DNA of 64,000 bases from NCBI RefSeq assembly GCF_012641185.1, contig NZ_JAAXLK010000002.1, forward strand, positions 1 through 64,000, given 5' to 3'. The position numbers were made by a program, and so were the translations under genes. The DNA comes from Levilactobacillus tujiorum (GTDB lineage: Bacteria; Bacillota; Bacilli; Lactobacillales; Lactobacillaceae). A model generated the notes under the pieces. The model was not told where the DNA came from, made no database searches, and saw nothing but the letters and a program-made list of their open reading frames with translations. Below are positions 1-7,223 of the stretch, piece after piece. The first letter of the stretch is position 1. Each line of letters begins with the position of its first letter.

Positions 1-49
1 TTCGGTCCCACTGAGCATCTTCTAGTTCGTATCGTTTAGGTGTTGTCAT
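1..49 (-). CDS. IS5-type transposase, N-terminal fragment cut by window edge
   Basis: Reading leftward from an ATG at 49, the first 16 codons give MTTPKRYELEDAQWDR. This matches the usual opening of IS5-family (IS427/IS1031 group) transposases, where a short Arg-Tyr-Glu-Leu stretch leads into a helix with an Asp/Glu-x-x-Trp. A TATAAT lies just upstream on the minus strand (about 79-84). A likely terminal inverted repeat, GGGACTGTCTGAAAA on the minus strand, sits at about 98-112. The rest of the element lies to the left of the window. Only 16 residues are visible, so integrity and exact family are unknown. Confidence 0.6.
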   Translation of the reverse strand, partial: MTTPKRYELEDAQWDR

Positions 50-213
50 CGGAATGCCTCGATTCGTTTTTCCTCAGATTATACCTGAATTTTTAGTTTT
101 CAGACAGTCCCTAATAGACCGGTAAAAGCTGATATATCAAGGGCTAACTGATGACGGGTGGAAGTTGTGAGACGATAAAATCGTTAAAGTGAAGAAATAT
201 TTCACGAAAAGCA

Positions 214-242
214 TTGACAGCGCTTACAAAGAACGGTATATT
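214..242 (+). promoter_or_regulatory. Strong promoter overlapping a cre-like CcpA site
   Basis: TTGACA (214-219), a 17-bp spacer and TATATT (237-242) form a near-consensus vegetative promoter. The 14-mer TGACAGCGCTTACA at 215-228 matches the cre consensus TGWAANCGNTNWCA at every position but one, and covers the -35 box and half the spacer. CcpA bound there would be expected to block RNA polymerase. No protein-coding start lies downstream before a strong terminator at 301-335. Confidence 0.6.
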
Positions 243-248
243 ATAACT

Positions 249-335
249 CGTAAGGTATTAATAATTACCTTCTAATCAATTCTCTTTCTCTCTTATGCCG
301 ACCACTACCATTCCCTGGTAGTGGTTTTGTTTTTG
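249..335 (+). ncRNA. Candidate small regulatory RNA (~86 nt)
   Basis: Transcription from the 214-242 promoter should begin near 249 and end at the terminator at 301-335, giving an RNA of about 86 nt with no credible ORF. It has a 5' hairpin (AAGGTA/TACCTT, about 252-271), a pyrimidine-rich unpaired stretch (CTCTTTCTCTC, about 282-292) and a 10-bp terminator stem followed by a T tract. A pyrimidine-rich single-stranded segment is a common seed for binding purine-rich ribosome-binding sites. The cre-like site suggests carbon-catabolite control. Alternatively it could be a leader for the gene at 424, but the strong terminator argues against that. Confidence 0.5.
301..335 (+). terminator. Rho-independent terminator of the candidate sRNA
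   Basis: A perfect 10-bp stem ACCACTACCA/TGGTAGTGGT (301-310 and 316-325) with a TTCCC loop is followed by TTTGTTTTTG. Confidence 0.85.
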
Positions 336-423
336 TCTAAAACCTTGTATAATTAAAGCCGGTATTGACTGGCCTAGCTGGTTAGTGTTAGAAAACGAGA
401 TCGTCAATGAAAGGTGAGAATTG

Positions 424-732
424 ATGAAAAGTCATGAAACGTTTACCCTGATCGAAGAGATTACGCGATTGGATGGTAGCAAGTACATGGAAATCAGTGA
501 CATGGTTCAAAATGGGCGGGCAGAACTAGCCGTCGAACGTGGCCTGATCAAACAGGTGCGGATTTTGCAATTAAATATTGCACACACACCTCACGTTCAA
601 GCCTACGAAGATTATGTGAATGAGCATTATGAAATGCCTGACGAAGACTTTAAAACGTTTCAAGAATGGGAGAAGCCGGCGGAGATGCAAAAGGAAGTCG
701 CCGCGATTCTCCATGAAAACCACATCGGGTAG
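424..732 (+). CDS. Conserved hypothetical cytosolic protein, 102 aa
   Basis: A small acidic soluble protein with no signal peptide or membrane segment. It starts MKSHETFTLIEEITRLDG and contains a hydrophobic-alternating N-terminal half followed by an acidic helix-rich tail (YVNEHYEMPDEDFKTFQEW). I do not recognise a named domain. The start is the ATG at 424, preceded by AAAGGTGAG at a good distance; an in-frame TTG directly before it is less likely. It is monocistronic, with a TATAAT at 348-353 upstream and a strong terminator immediately after the stop. Confidence 0.75.
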   Translation: MKSHETFTLIEEITRLDGSKYMEISDMVQNGRAELAVERGLIKQVRILQLNIAHTPHVQAYEDYVNEHYEMPDEDFKTFQEWEKPAEMQKEVAAILHENHIG

Positions 733-737
733 TCGGT

Positions 738-780
738 AAAAGTTTGACCGGAAAGTTAAGTATCCGGTCAAACTTTTTTA
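738..780 (+). terminator. Terminator after the 102-aa gene
   Basis: AAAGTTTGACCGGA pairs with TCCGGTCAAACTTT, with a short loop and a T6 tract. It can also terminate leftward traffic. Confidence 0.85.
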
Positions 781-1068
781 ATCACTTTTATTTTCACTTA
801 TTGATTGATAACTGAAAACAAACCTGCTCCGGCTTGCAAAGACTAACTAGGGGAAAAGTAAGCTACTAAAGCGCGCACGCCGGTTGGGTGAGGGAAGAGG
901 ACCGTGAATCCTAACACAAATCAGCAAGCATCCCAAGTCATTAATCACCCGATAAGCCTATTGCAGCAGTATTTGAGGAGTCTTTATGTTGGAGCTGAAT
1001 AGTGAATCATGCTACTATGTAATCGGATTCATAAAAGTCAAACTTTACATATTTTGGAGGGACTCACT
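781..1068 (+). other. Leader region ahead of the first NEAT gene
   Basis: This 288-bp stretch has no credible ORF. It contains imperfect stems (for example GCTTGC/GTAAGC near 832-855) and a G-rich purine segment (GGGTGAGGGAAGAGGACC, about 885-902). The segment recalls parts of riboswitch cores but does not match one. An inverted repeat TGAATC (1003-1008)/GATTCA (1026-1031) lies 38 bp before the GTG start and could be an operator for metal or heme control. Function is not assigned. Confidence 0.35.
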
Positions 1069-1794
1069 GTGAAAAAATCTTTGACGGTGTTTAGTGCTTT
1101 GTTAATGTTGACGAGCGTTGGGGCGGGAATTCCCGCAGTACAATTAGGAACGACGCCGGCAACTGCTCAGGCGGCTAAGTTGAATGCGGCTAAGCTGGCT
1201 AACGGAAAGTATAGCGTTAAGTATGGGATCTACAAGACGGGGACAACGACGGCCTCTGAAGCGGCTCAATACTTTAAGACCAAAGCGGCAGTGTCCGTGA
1301 AGAATAAGAAAGCTACCGTTACGTTGACCGTAACTAAGGCGGGCAACCAATTTATTCAGTCGATGACGTTAGGTGGTAAGACGGCTAAGGTCACTAAGAA
1401 GGCTAATGGCAACACGTATCGGTTTACCAACGTCAACCTGAAGAAGGCCCACACCTTAGCCTTCTCATTGGCAGTGCCGATGAATGGCAAGGTTGTGACG
1501 ATGAAGCAGGCGGCAACGCTGAAATTTAAGACAAGTACGTTAGCCGCAACGACTAAGGTTAAGTTGAGCACTAAGAAGGTTAAGGCCAAGGCAAAGAAAG
1601 TCACTGGGAAGACGACCAAAGGCGCCAAGGTTACCGTTAAGCGCGGCAAGACCACTTTAGGTAAGACAACGACGAAGAAGGCCACTTACAAGGTTAAGCT
1701 GAAGAAAGCCGTTAAGAAGAATTGGAAGCTTAAAGTAACGGCCACGAAAGCCGGCTACAAGACGGTTACCAAGACAATTACAGTTGCGAAGTAA
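1069..1794 (+). CDS. Secreted NEAT-domain protein with basic C-terminal Ig-like domain
   Basis: 241 aa. The start is the GTG at 1069, with GGAGGG upstream. A Sec signal peptide (residues about 1-35) ends in a TAQA-type site. Residues about 38-155 form a NEAT (NEAr iron Transporter) domain: the lip motif SEAAQYF, then VTLTV and the strand pair ending VPMNGKVVTMKQAATLKF. NEAT domains capture heme at the Gram-positive surface. Where the canonical YxxxY heme-ligand tyrosines are expected I see Met and Ala. The C-terminal ~75 residues are Lys/Thr-rich and look like a Big-type Ig fold. There is no LPxTG, so retention is probably by charge. It is monocistronic. Confidence 0.75.
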   Translation: MKKSLTVFSALLMLTSVGAGIPAVQLGTTPATAQAAKLNAAKLANGKYSVKYGIYKTGTTTASEAAQYFKTKAAVSVKNKKATVTLTVTKAGNQFIQSMTLGGKTAKVTKKANGNTYRFTNVNLKKAHTLAFSLAVPMNGKVVTMKQAATLKFKTSTLAATTKVKLSTKKVKAKAKKVTGKTTKGAKVTVKRGKTTLGKTTTKKATYKVKLKKAVKKNWKLKVTATKAGYKTVTKTITVAK

Positions 1795-1818
1795 TTTGGA
1801 CCACACCTTGAATTTAGA

Positions 1819-1850
1819 GATCACCGTCAACCAGCGGTGGTCTTTTGTTT
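1819..1850 (+). terminator. Terminator between the first and second NEAT genes
   Basis: GATCACCG (1819-1826) pairs with CGGTGGTC (1835-1842), followed by TTTTGTTT. It separates the first NEAT gene from the five-gene transport operon. Confidence 0.75.
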
Positions 1851-1889
1851 ATCAAAGAGTTAAGGGCCTTTAGGTTTAATACAATAAAT

Positions 1890-1952
1890 TTGTGACGACG
1901 AATGCACTTTGTTAGAATGAAAGCGGGTACAGCAATTGTGAACTCGCGAGTT
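1890..1952 (+). promoter_or_regulatory. Promoter of the heme-uptake operon with palindromic operator candidate
   Basis: TTGTGA (1890-1895), a 17-bp spacer and TAGAAT (1913-1918) form a plausible promoter. A perfect 12-bp palindrome AACTCGCGAGTT (1941-1952) lies just downstream of the expected start of transcription and before the ribosome-binding site of the gene at 1979. This is a natural position for a repressor. No regulator gene is adjacent. Confidence 0.55.
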
Positions 1953-1978
1953 ATTTTTATGAATGGGGTGAGTGTGCC

Positions 1979-3169
1979 ATGCGAAAATTGCAATGGTGTT
2001 TACATATATTAGGATTAACGATAGTGGCGGGATTAGCGCTCTGCTTGCTTCAAGGAGAGGCGCAACCCGTTGCGGCGGCTACGACCATGGATGATGGCAT
2101 CTACGTGGTGCCCGCCAAGATCATTAAAGCTGACAGTACGGCTACGTCATCGGCCAATCAATTCTTTAGTGATTACGCAGCGGTTCGCGTGAAGGATCAG
2201 CAGGCCACGGTGCTACTAACGAGCAATGGCTCACAGTACATCAAGTCCATGACAATCGACAAGCAACTCGTCACTTTGGTGAAGCAGGTCGACGGGCAGG
2301 CCATTTATCAGGTTAACTTGGCAAAATTGACGAGTCCGTTACCCGCAACATTTAAGTTAGCCACGCCAATGGGGAAGATGCAAGAGCAGGCACGGCTCAC
2401 GTTGGACTGGGCTAAGGCTGAACGTGATAGTGACAGCACGACGACGGCAGACTTGCTCAAGCAAGCGACGGCTTTGATTTCTAAAGGCGACGCGACCCAA
2501 CCGGTGGTACCGGCTAAGACCACCAAGACAACTAAACCGGCTGCGACGACTCAATCAACTAAGTCGACGACTCCGGCTGCGCGTTATTGGAAGTATCAGG
2601 TGTTGAAGGCGGATGCAATGACGCCCTCTGATGCCAATCAGTATTACACGCACACCGCTAAAGTTGTGCCAGCGGACAACGGTTACCGGGTATTTCTAAC
2701 GGTCAGCTATGCGAAGTCTTTGAAGTTAGGACCGCGGGCAGTTGTGCCTAAAGAAATGGACGGCGTGACGGTACCAGCCAGCCGTGTGGCGTACGGTCAA
2801 ACCGCGAAGAATTATACCATGACTTACTGGTTCCCGATCAGTTCGACGCGTGCTTTGACGGCGAAATTAGTACCGGGAAAGATCCACGTGACGGTGCCAA
2901 TGATGTCTATCAGTGAGACCTTCCCCGTAAGGTTCCAATTTGCAGCTAGTGGGTCGGCTGATAAAGCGACGGCCGCGGCGGTGGCTGCCTTGCCTGAGAC
3001 TACCAACAAGCACACGGTGGCTAATGAAGCCACGACGACTCCTCACCACCAGTCTGCCAAACGCACTTTACCAGCTACGGGGGATGCGCAACACAACGAG
3101 ACCTTCTGGGGTGTACTAGGTTTGTTGGCGATTGGCCTGGTAGCATGGGAGGCGAAGCGCCATGCTTAG
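1979..3169 (+). CDS. Two-NEAT-domain, LPxTG-anchored surface protein
   Basis: 396 aa. A signal peptide (about 1-35) is followed by NEAT domain 1 (about 38-148), a Thr/Lys-rich linker with TTKTTKPAATT (about 175-202), NEAT domain 2 (about 205-325) and a C-terminal sortase signal. The sortase signal is LPATG (about 366-370), a hydrophobic stretch and the basic tail EAKRHA. It should be linked to peptidoglycan by sortase A. It probably takes heme from the medium and passes it inward to the membrane-anchored NEAT protein encoded next. In both domains the canonical Tyr ligands are not visible; NEAT1 has Met at the first position. It is the first gene of an operon with overlapping neighbours. Confidence 0.75.
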   Translation: MRKLQWCLHILGLTIVAGLALCLLQGEAQPVAAATTMDDGIYVVPAKIIKADSTATSSANQFFSDYAAVRVKDQQATVLLTSNGSQYIKSMTIDKQLVTLVKQVDGQAIYQVNLAKLTSPLPATFKLATPMGKMQEQARLTLDWAKAERDSDSTTTADLLKQATALISKGDATQPVVPAKTTKTTKPAATTQSTKSTTPAARYWKYQVLKADAMTPSDANQYYTHTAKVVPADNGYRVFLTVSYAKSLKLGPRAVVPKEMDGVTVPASRVAYGQTAKNYTMTYWFPISSTRALTAKLVPGKIHVTVPMMSISETFPVRFQFAASGSADKATAAAVAALPETTNKHTVANEATTTPHHQSAKRTLPATGDAQHNETFWGVLGLLAIGLVAWEAKRHA

Positions 3170-3932
3170 ATTCAGATCATGGTTAGGCCTGCTCGCGGTC
3201 GTTGGTGGTCTAATGATCGCCGGATCACTCACGGCCCACGCCCAATCAATTGACTATTCGGCCCTTAAGTACGGCACCAAGCAGACGTCAATGGCCAGCG
3301 GTTATTTTGTCCATCCGGCCACGGTGCAGGTGAAGCATCAGGCTTACGTGGTCACGATGGACTTGAAGACGGCCAAAAAGTTGACGAGTTGGCCGGTTAA
3401 GGTCCTCTCGGTGGATGGTCATGCACCGGAAAACGTCCGTAAGACGAAGGACCAAGCCGGGAACTCCCATCTATATTACAGTTTCACCACCACGAATCTT
3501 AAGCGACGAATCAATGCCCGCCTAGCGATTGACGTGCCGGATGTTTATAAGGCAAAACATAAGATAACGTTTCAGTTTAAGACCAATCACTTGCCCGCTT
3601 TGAGACAAGCAACCACATTGACAACGGTGGCTAAACAGACCAATCAGGCATCGCAGTCACAAGCCACGAAGCCAGCCGCTAAGAAACCAGCTGCTTCATC
3701 TAAGGCAACTAACTCTGCTCAGGCCAAGTCATCAGTAGCGTCGAGTTCGGCAACCAGTCAGTCAATGCGTTCAGTGCAATCACCAGCCAAGCATTCGGCA
3801 ACTGCCCAGCACGCGGCTAGTCAAGACCAGGTGCCCCAACAAAAGACGCACTGGGGAACTCTGGTCGGCGGGATCGTTGCCATCTTAGTCCTCATTGGCG
3901 GCGGTAGTTGGTGGTATTTTGGACGACATTAG
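3162..3932 (+). CDS. Membrane-anchored NEAT-domain protein
   Basis: 256 aa. It overlaps the preceding gene by 8 bp (ATGCTTAG), implying translational coupling. A signal peptide (about 1-28, ending TAHA) precedes one NEAT domain (about 29-145), a long Ala/Ser/Thr/Lys/Gln linker spanning the wall, and a C-terminal membrane helix with short basic tail SWWYFGRH. It has no LPxTG, so it stays in the membrane, as expected for the last relay before the ABC transporter. It keeps a Tyr at the first canonical ligand position (VPDVYKAKHKITF), with a His where the second Tyr would be. Confidence 0.75.
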   Translation: MLRFRSWLGLLAVVGGLMIAGSLTAHAQSIDYSALKYGTKQTSMASGYFVHPATVQVKHQAYVVTMDLKTAKKLTSWPVKVLSVDGHAPENVRKTKDQAGNSHLYYSFTTTNLKRRINARLAIDVPDVYKAKHKITFQFKTNHLPALRQATTLTTVAKQTNQASQSQATKPAAKKPAASSKATNSAQAKSSVASSSATSQSMRSVQSPAKHSATAQHAASQDQVPQQKTHWGTLVGGIVAILVLIGGGSWWYFGRH

Positions 3933-3944
3933 GAGGCCTGGCAG

Positions 3945-4841
3945 ATGAAGAATCCTAGAAAGGTTGGACTATGGTCGCTGACGGTGCTGCTTATCCTCGG
4001 AATCATTGGGGGTGGCTTTGCTTGGCAACGTCAACAGCACCAACAAAAGCAACCGCGGATCGTTGCCACGACTTTTGCGGTGGTTCAGATTGCCAATAAG
4101 CTCAATTTGCCGTTGGTAGGCGTGCCCACGACGGCCAACACGTTGCCCCAGCGGTATCAACACGTGGCTAAGGTCGGCAGTCCGATGAATCCCAGTGTAG
4201 AGAAGATTACGGCGCTAAAGCCCACGGCAGTATACTCTGTGACGACGCTGAGTGATCAATTTGGTAAAGCGTTCAAGGCTCAACACGTGACGCCCCACTT
4301 TTTAAATCTGACTAGCGTAGCGCATTTGGAACAAACCTTAACGCAATTGGGAAAGCAATATCACCGCCAGTCCGCAGCTGCCAAACAGGTGAAGCACATT
4401 CAGGCGGCTAAAAAATTGGCGAAGAAGCGGGCCCAACAACGGCCAGCGCCGCGGGTACTGGTCTTAATGGGTCTGCCAGGAGCTAACTATATGGTCGCCA
4501 CTAACCGTTCTTACGTTGGGGACTTGGTGCGCTTAGCGGGGGGCACGAACGTCTTTACTAGCCGAAAGCAAGAGTACATGCAGCCCAACGATGAGGCCAT
4601 TCAAAAGACCAATCCGCAGGTGATTTTGCGGTTGGAACACGCGATGCCTAAAATGGTGACGAAGCAATTTGATCAGGAGTTCAAGGATAACCAAATGTGG
4701 TCGAAAACGGCCGCAGTCCGGCATCACCGCGTTTATGATTTACAAGAACCAATCTTTGATGCGACGGCTAATATGCGGGTCACGACGGCGTTAGATCAAG
4801 TCAGTCATTGGCTCTACCCGACGAAGGGGGTCAAGGTATGA
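3945..4841 (+). CDS. isdE: IsdE-like heme ABC transporter substrate-binding protein
   Basis: 298 aa, helical-backbone (class III, PF01497-type) binding protein. It reads RIVATTFAVVQIANKLNLPLVGVPTT, then VGSPMNPSVEKITALKPT, and is closest in my memory to IsdE. It would receive heme from the NEAT proteins and deliver it to the permease encoded next. Unusually there is no lipobox cysteine: the N-terminus (about 8-28) is a plain hydrophobic helix, so the protein should be held by an uncleaved signal anchor rather than as a lipoprotein. A good AGGAGG precedes the ATG. Cobalamin or siderophore specificity is possible but less likely beside NEAT genes. Confidence 0.8.
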   Translation: MKNPRKVGLWSLTVLLILGIIGGGFAWQRQQHQQKQPRIVATTFAVVQIANKLNLPLVGVPTTANTLPQRYQHVAKVGSPMNPSVEKITALKPTAVYSVTTLSDQFGKAFKAQHVTPHFLNLTSVAHLEQTLTQLGKQYHRQSAAAKQVKHIQAAKKLAKKRAQQRPAPRVLVLMGLPGANYMVATNRSYVGDLVRLAGGTNVFTSRKQEYMQPNDEAIQKTNPQVILRLEHAMPKMVTKQFDQEFKDNQMWSKTAAVRHHRVYDLQEPIFDATANMRVTTALDQVSHWLYPTKGVKV

Positions 4842-5809
4842 TGCGACACGTCGGTTGGTGGTTTAGCGGCGTGATCGTCCTATTAGTGGCGACGATCGTG
4901 CTGGCCGTGATGGTGGGGACCACGTGGATTGGTCCCCACCGCTTGCTTCAAATCTTGAGTCAACCAGCTAGTCGTGATTTCGTGACGGTCTTCAATTTAC
5001 GCTTGCCTCGGATCATCAGTAGCCTAATTTGTGGTGGCAGTCTGGCGGTGGCCGGTGCACTGTTTCAAGCGGTATTTCGTAATCCAATTGCTGATCCGAG
5101 CATTCTGGGAATTAGCTCCGCGGCTGATTTTTTCAAATTAGGTGGGGTGTTGCTGGTTCCTTGGCTACCAGGACGTCAGTGGTTGCTGGCACTGCTCGGT
5201 GGGGTGGTGGCCCTGTTCATCTTGACGCGGGGGCGGGCCTTACGTGATCCGTACCGCTTGATTATCATTGGGGTTGCATTGGACGCGACCTTTGTTGGTT
5301 TGTCGCGATTGGTCAGTAGCGGTCAGACCGCTCAAGTTCTGCCGAGCACCTTTAACGCGACCACCTGGACGGATACCTGGACTTTGCTGATTCTAGGCTT
5401 ATTAGGCCTGCTAGGGGCACTCTTACTGGCGCCCTGGGCTAATCACCTTAAGTTAGCTGATACGGCGCTACAGACCATTGGAGTGCCTGTTAAGCTGATT
5501 CGCTGGAGCCTGCTGTTACTAGGAACTTACTTAGACGTCAGTGTCACGGCCATCGTGGGGGCTATCCCGTTTGTCGGGATTGTTGTTCCTAATTTAGCCC
5601 GGCGTCTGGTCGGCCATGATTACCAAACACTGCTGCCATTTTCGATGCTGGCAGGGGCTTGGCTCATGTTGGCGGCGGATACGCTGGGACGAACGGTGAT
5701 TGTGCCGAGTGAGATTTCGGCGGCGACCATGATGGCCGTCATCGGTGGGCCATTCGTGATTATTCTTTTGCAACGGGGGCGAGGCTTTCATGGAATTACA
5801 ACAGGTTAG
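4838..5809 (+). CDS. FecCD-family permease of the heme ABC transporter
   Basis: 323 aa, a polytopic protein of the BtuC/FecCD/IsdF family. The family core is present: LRLPRIISSLICGGSLAVAGA early, NPIADPSILGISS, and VGIVVPNLARRLVG near the C-terminus. It forms the transmembrane channel for substrate passed from the binding protein. The start is taken as the ATG at 4838, which overlaps the previous stop (ATGA) and is served by AAGGGGGTCAAGG; the ATG at 4841 is an alternative. The next gene overlaps by 20 bp. Confidence 0.85.
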   Translation: MMRHVGWWFSGVIVLLVATIVLAVMVGTTWIGPHRLLQILSQPASRDFVTVFNLRLPRIISSLICGGSLAVAGALFQAVFRNPIADPSILGISSAADFFKLGGVLLVPWLPGRQWLLALLGGVVALFILTRGRALRDPYRLIIIGVALDATFVGLSRLVSSGQTAQVLPSTFNATTWTDTWTLLILGLLGLLGALLLAPWANHLKLADTALQTIGVPVKLIRWSLLLLGTYLDVSVTAIVGAIPFVGIVVPNLARRLVGHDYQTLLPFSMLAGAWLMLAADTLGRTVIVPSEISAATMMAVIGGPFVIILLQRGRGFHGITTG

Positions 5810-6554
5810 GTTTCGTTATCCCGGGCAGGCAACCGGACTAGCAGAGCTGACGGGGACGTTTCCGCTGGGAAAGGTGACGACAATTATTGGGCCCAATGGC
5901 GCTGGTAAATCAACGCTACTAAAGTTGCTCTCCCGGCAGTTGCAAGCTGATCAAGGCAGCATAACTTTGGGCCACAAGGCGTTGACCAGCTACTCGGCTA
6001 AGCAGTTGGCCCAACAGGTAGCGGTGGTTAGCCAGCGCCACGAATTATACGACGACATGACTGTGGCTGCGGTGGTCAAGATGGGCCGTCTTCCTTATCA
6101 TGGCTTGTTTGCGACCGTTTCCGATGAAGAAATTGCAGCATATTTAGAGCAGACACAGCTAACGGATTTGGCAGATGAACATTTACAAAATCTCTCTGGT
6201 GGTCAGCAGCAACGAGTTTGGCTCGCCATGGCGTTGGCTCAAGAGCCACGGGTGCTCTTGTTGGATGAGCCCACCACTTATTTAGACGTCCACTATCAGC
6301 AGGTGTTGATGACGCAGCTGCGACGGTTAGCTCGACAGGGACTGACGGTTATTCAGGTCCTGCATGACATTAACCAGGCCTTTGCCGTCAGCGATTGGCT
6401 ATGGCTGTTACGAGCGGGAAAGTTAGTTGCGACTGGTACACCGGCACAGCTGCGGCAGGCGAAGTTGTTAGCCCAAGCGTTTGCGACGCCCATCGAGATC
6501 GTGGAAGTCCCACGACTGGGCCCGTATATTGTACAGGTACCGGCAACAGATTAG
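5790..6554 (+). CDS. ATP-binding protein of the heme ABC transporter
   Basis: 254 aa, FepC/BtuD-type ATPase. Walker A GPNGAGKST is at about residues 34-42. It also has the Q-loop VVSQRHELYDDM, signature LSGGQQQR, Walker B VLLLDEPTTYLD and switch His in VLHDI, all intact. It energises import through the adjacent FecCD permease. It overlaps the permease gene by 20 bp and is the last gene of the operon. No classical terminator follows; instead structured element A begins about 50 bp downstream. Confidence 0.85.
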   Translation: MELQQVRFRYPGQATGLAELTGTFPLGKVTTIIGPNGAGKSTLLKLLSRQLQADQGSITLGHKALTSYSAKQLAQQVAVVSQRHELYDDMTVAAVVKMGRLPYHGLFATVSDEEIAAYLEQTQLTDLADEHLQNLSGGQQQRVWLAMALAQEPRVLLLDEPTTYLDVHYQQVLMTQLRRLARQGLTVIQVLHDINQAFAVSDWLWLLRAGKLVATGTPAQLRQAKLLAQAFATPIEIVEVPRLGPYIVQVPATD

Positions 6555-6601
6555 CGGTTAAATTGAGGAAGGTCCTAGCAAATACAATTGAACTAGAATT
6601 A

Positions 6602-6797
6602 GGCAACATAGATCAGACTGCCGCCTGTCGTTCGCCAATTTTGAGCTGGATCGCTGTGGGGAGGACGGCTGGAGCCATAGAACGGTCTCGAACCTCGCTT
6701 TGAGCCGAGAAACGCGTCTCAAAGGCGCCATTTACCAAGGAAATCACTTGGTAAATCCCATGGCTGAGCTCAAATTTGACTCGCTCTCGGCTACGTT
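6602..6797 (+). repeat. Dispersed structured element A, copy A1
   Basis: Copy 1 of block A. It has the 5' flank GCAACATAGATCAGACTGCC and an outer stem (CCAATTTTGAGCTGG with CTGAGCTCAAATTTG). The inner stems are P2 GGCTGGAG/CTCGAACC (imperfect, loop CCATAGAACGGT), P3 CTTTGAG/CTCAAAG and P4 ATTTACCAAG/CTTGGTAAAT. A conserved CTCGGCTACG ends the block. It sits in the convergent space after the heme operon, paired with B1. Confidence 0.85.
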
Positions 6798-6879
6798 AAG
6801 GTTGTCAATTACTAGCACGTTGAATGTCTACTGTTGTCCCAAATGATTAAGCTAACTTGTCATTCAAAGACTAGTTTAA

Positions 6880-7055
6880 CCGGAGGAGGGCAGAGGTGGA
6901 GCCAGCTGTATCGACGGTGTTAGCCGATTTTCGGCTTACAGCGTGGGATGTGTTTGGAAACTGACGGTTCTGGTCAGGTTTCAAACCGAGCCGGAGGACC
7001 GCCTCTCAGGCCGCAGGCGGTCCCCACAGCAGGCGGAATCTCTGCCAGCCGCAGG
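6880..7055 (+). repeat. Dispersed structured element B, copy B1
   Basis: Copy 1 of block B, beginning CCGGAGGAGGGCAGAGG and ending CTGCCAGCCGCAGG. Stems: outer GGCAGAG/CTCTGCC; GCTGTA/TACAGC enclosing AGCCGA/TCGGCT; GAAAC-TGAC/GTCA-GTTTC; and GGACCGCCT/AGGCGGTCC. It is separated from A1 by an 82-bp spacer. Confidence 0.85.
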
Positions 7056-7133
7056 TGACTGGTTTGGAGGAACTCATCCTTGTCACTCAGGTTCTAGCAA
7101 TGGATATTCGTTGTTTCAGTCTTTAGTCAAAAT

Positions 7134-7177
7134 CAAAAAAACATCCCGCAAGGCCAGTGTGGCTTTGCGGGATGTTT
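7134..7177 (-). terminator. Terminator of the polyphosphate operon
   Basis: A 15-bp near-perfect hairpin ACATCCCGCA(A)GGCC/GGC(T)TTGCGGGATGT with a T7 tract on the minus strand, 48 bp past the ppx stop. Confidence 0.85.
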
Positions 7178-7223
7178 GTGTCCTCATTGGGGGAAATGAA
7201 AGATCGTATTCAGTTAAACGGCG

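Noticed and set aside
781-1000. Cobalamin or other known riboswitch, suggested by GGGTGAGGGAAGAGGACCGTGAATCC
   Set aside because: The downstream conserved core and closing stem expected of a B12 riboswitch are missing, and the c-di-AMP, T-box, M-box and c-di-GMP cores also fail to match. Kept only as an unexplained leader.
6602-7055. CRISPR array or classical MITE interpretation of the A/B repeats
   Set aside because: Copies are dispersed, not tandem, without regular spacers. The ends are not simple terminal inverted repeats shared by A and B, and I could not see target-site duplications.
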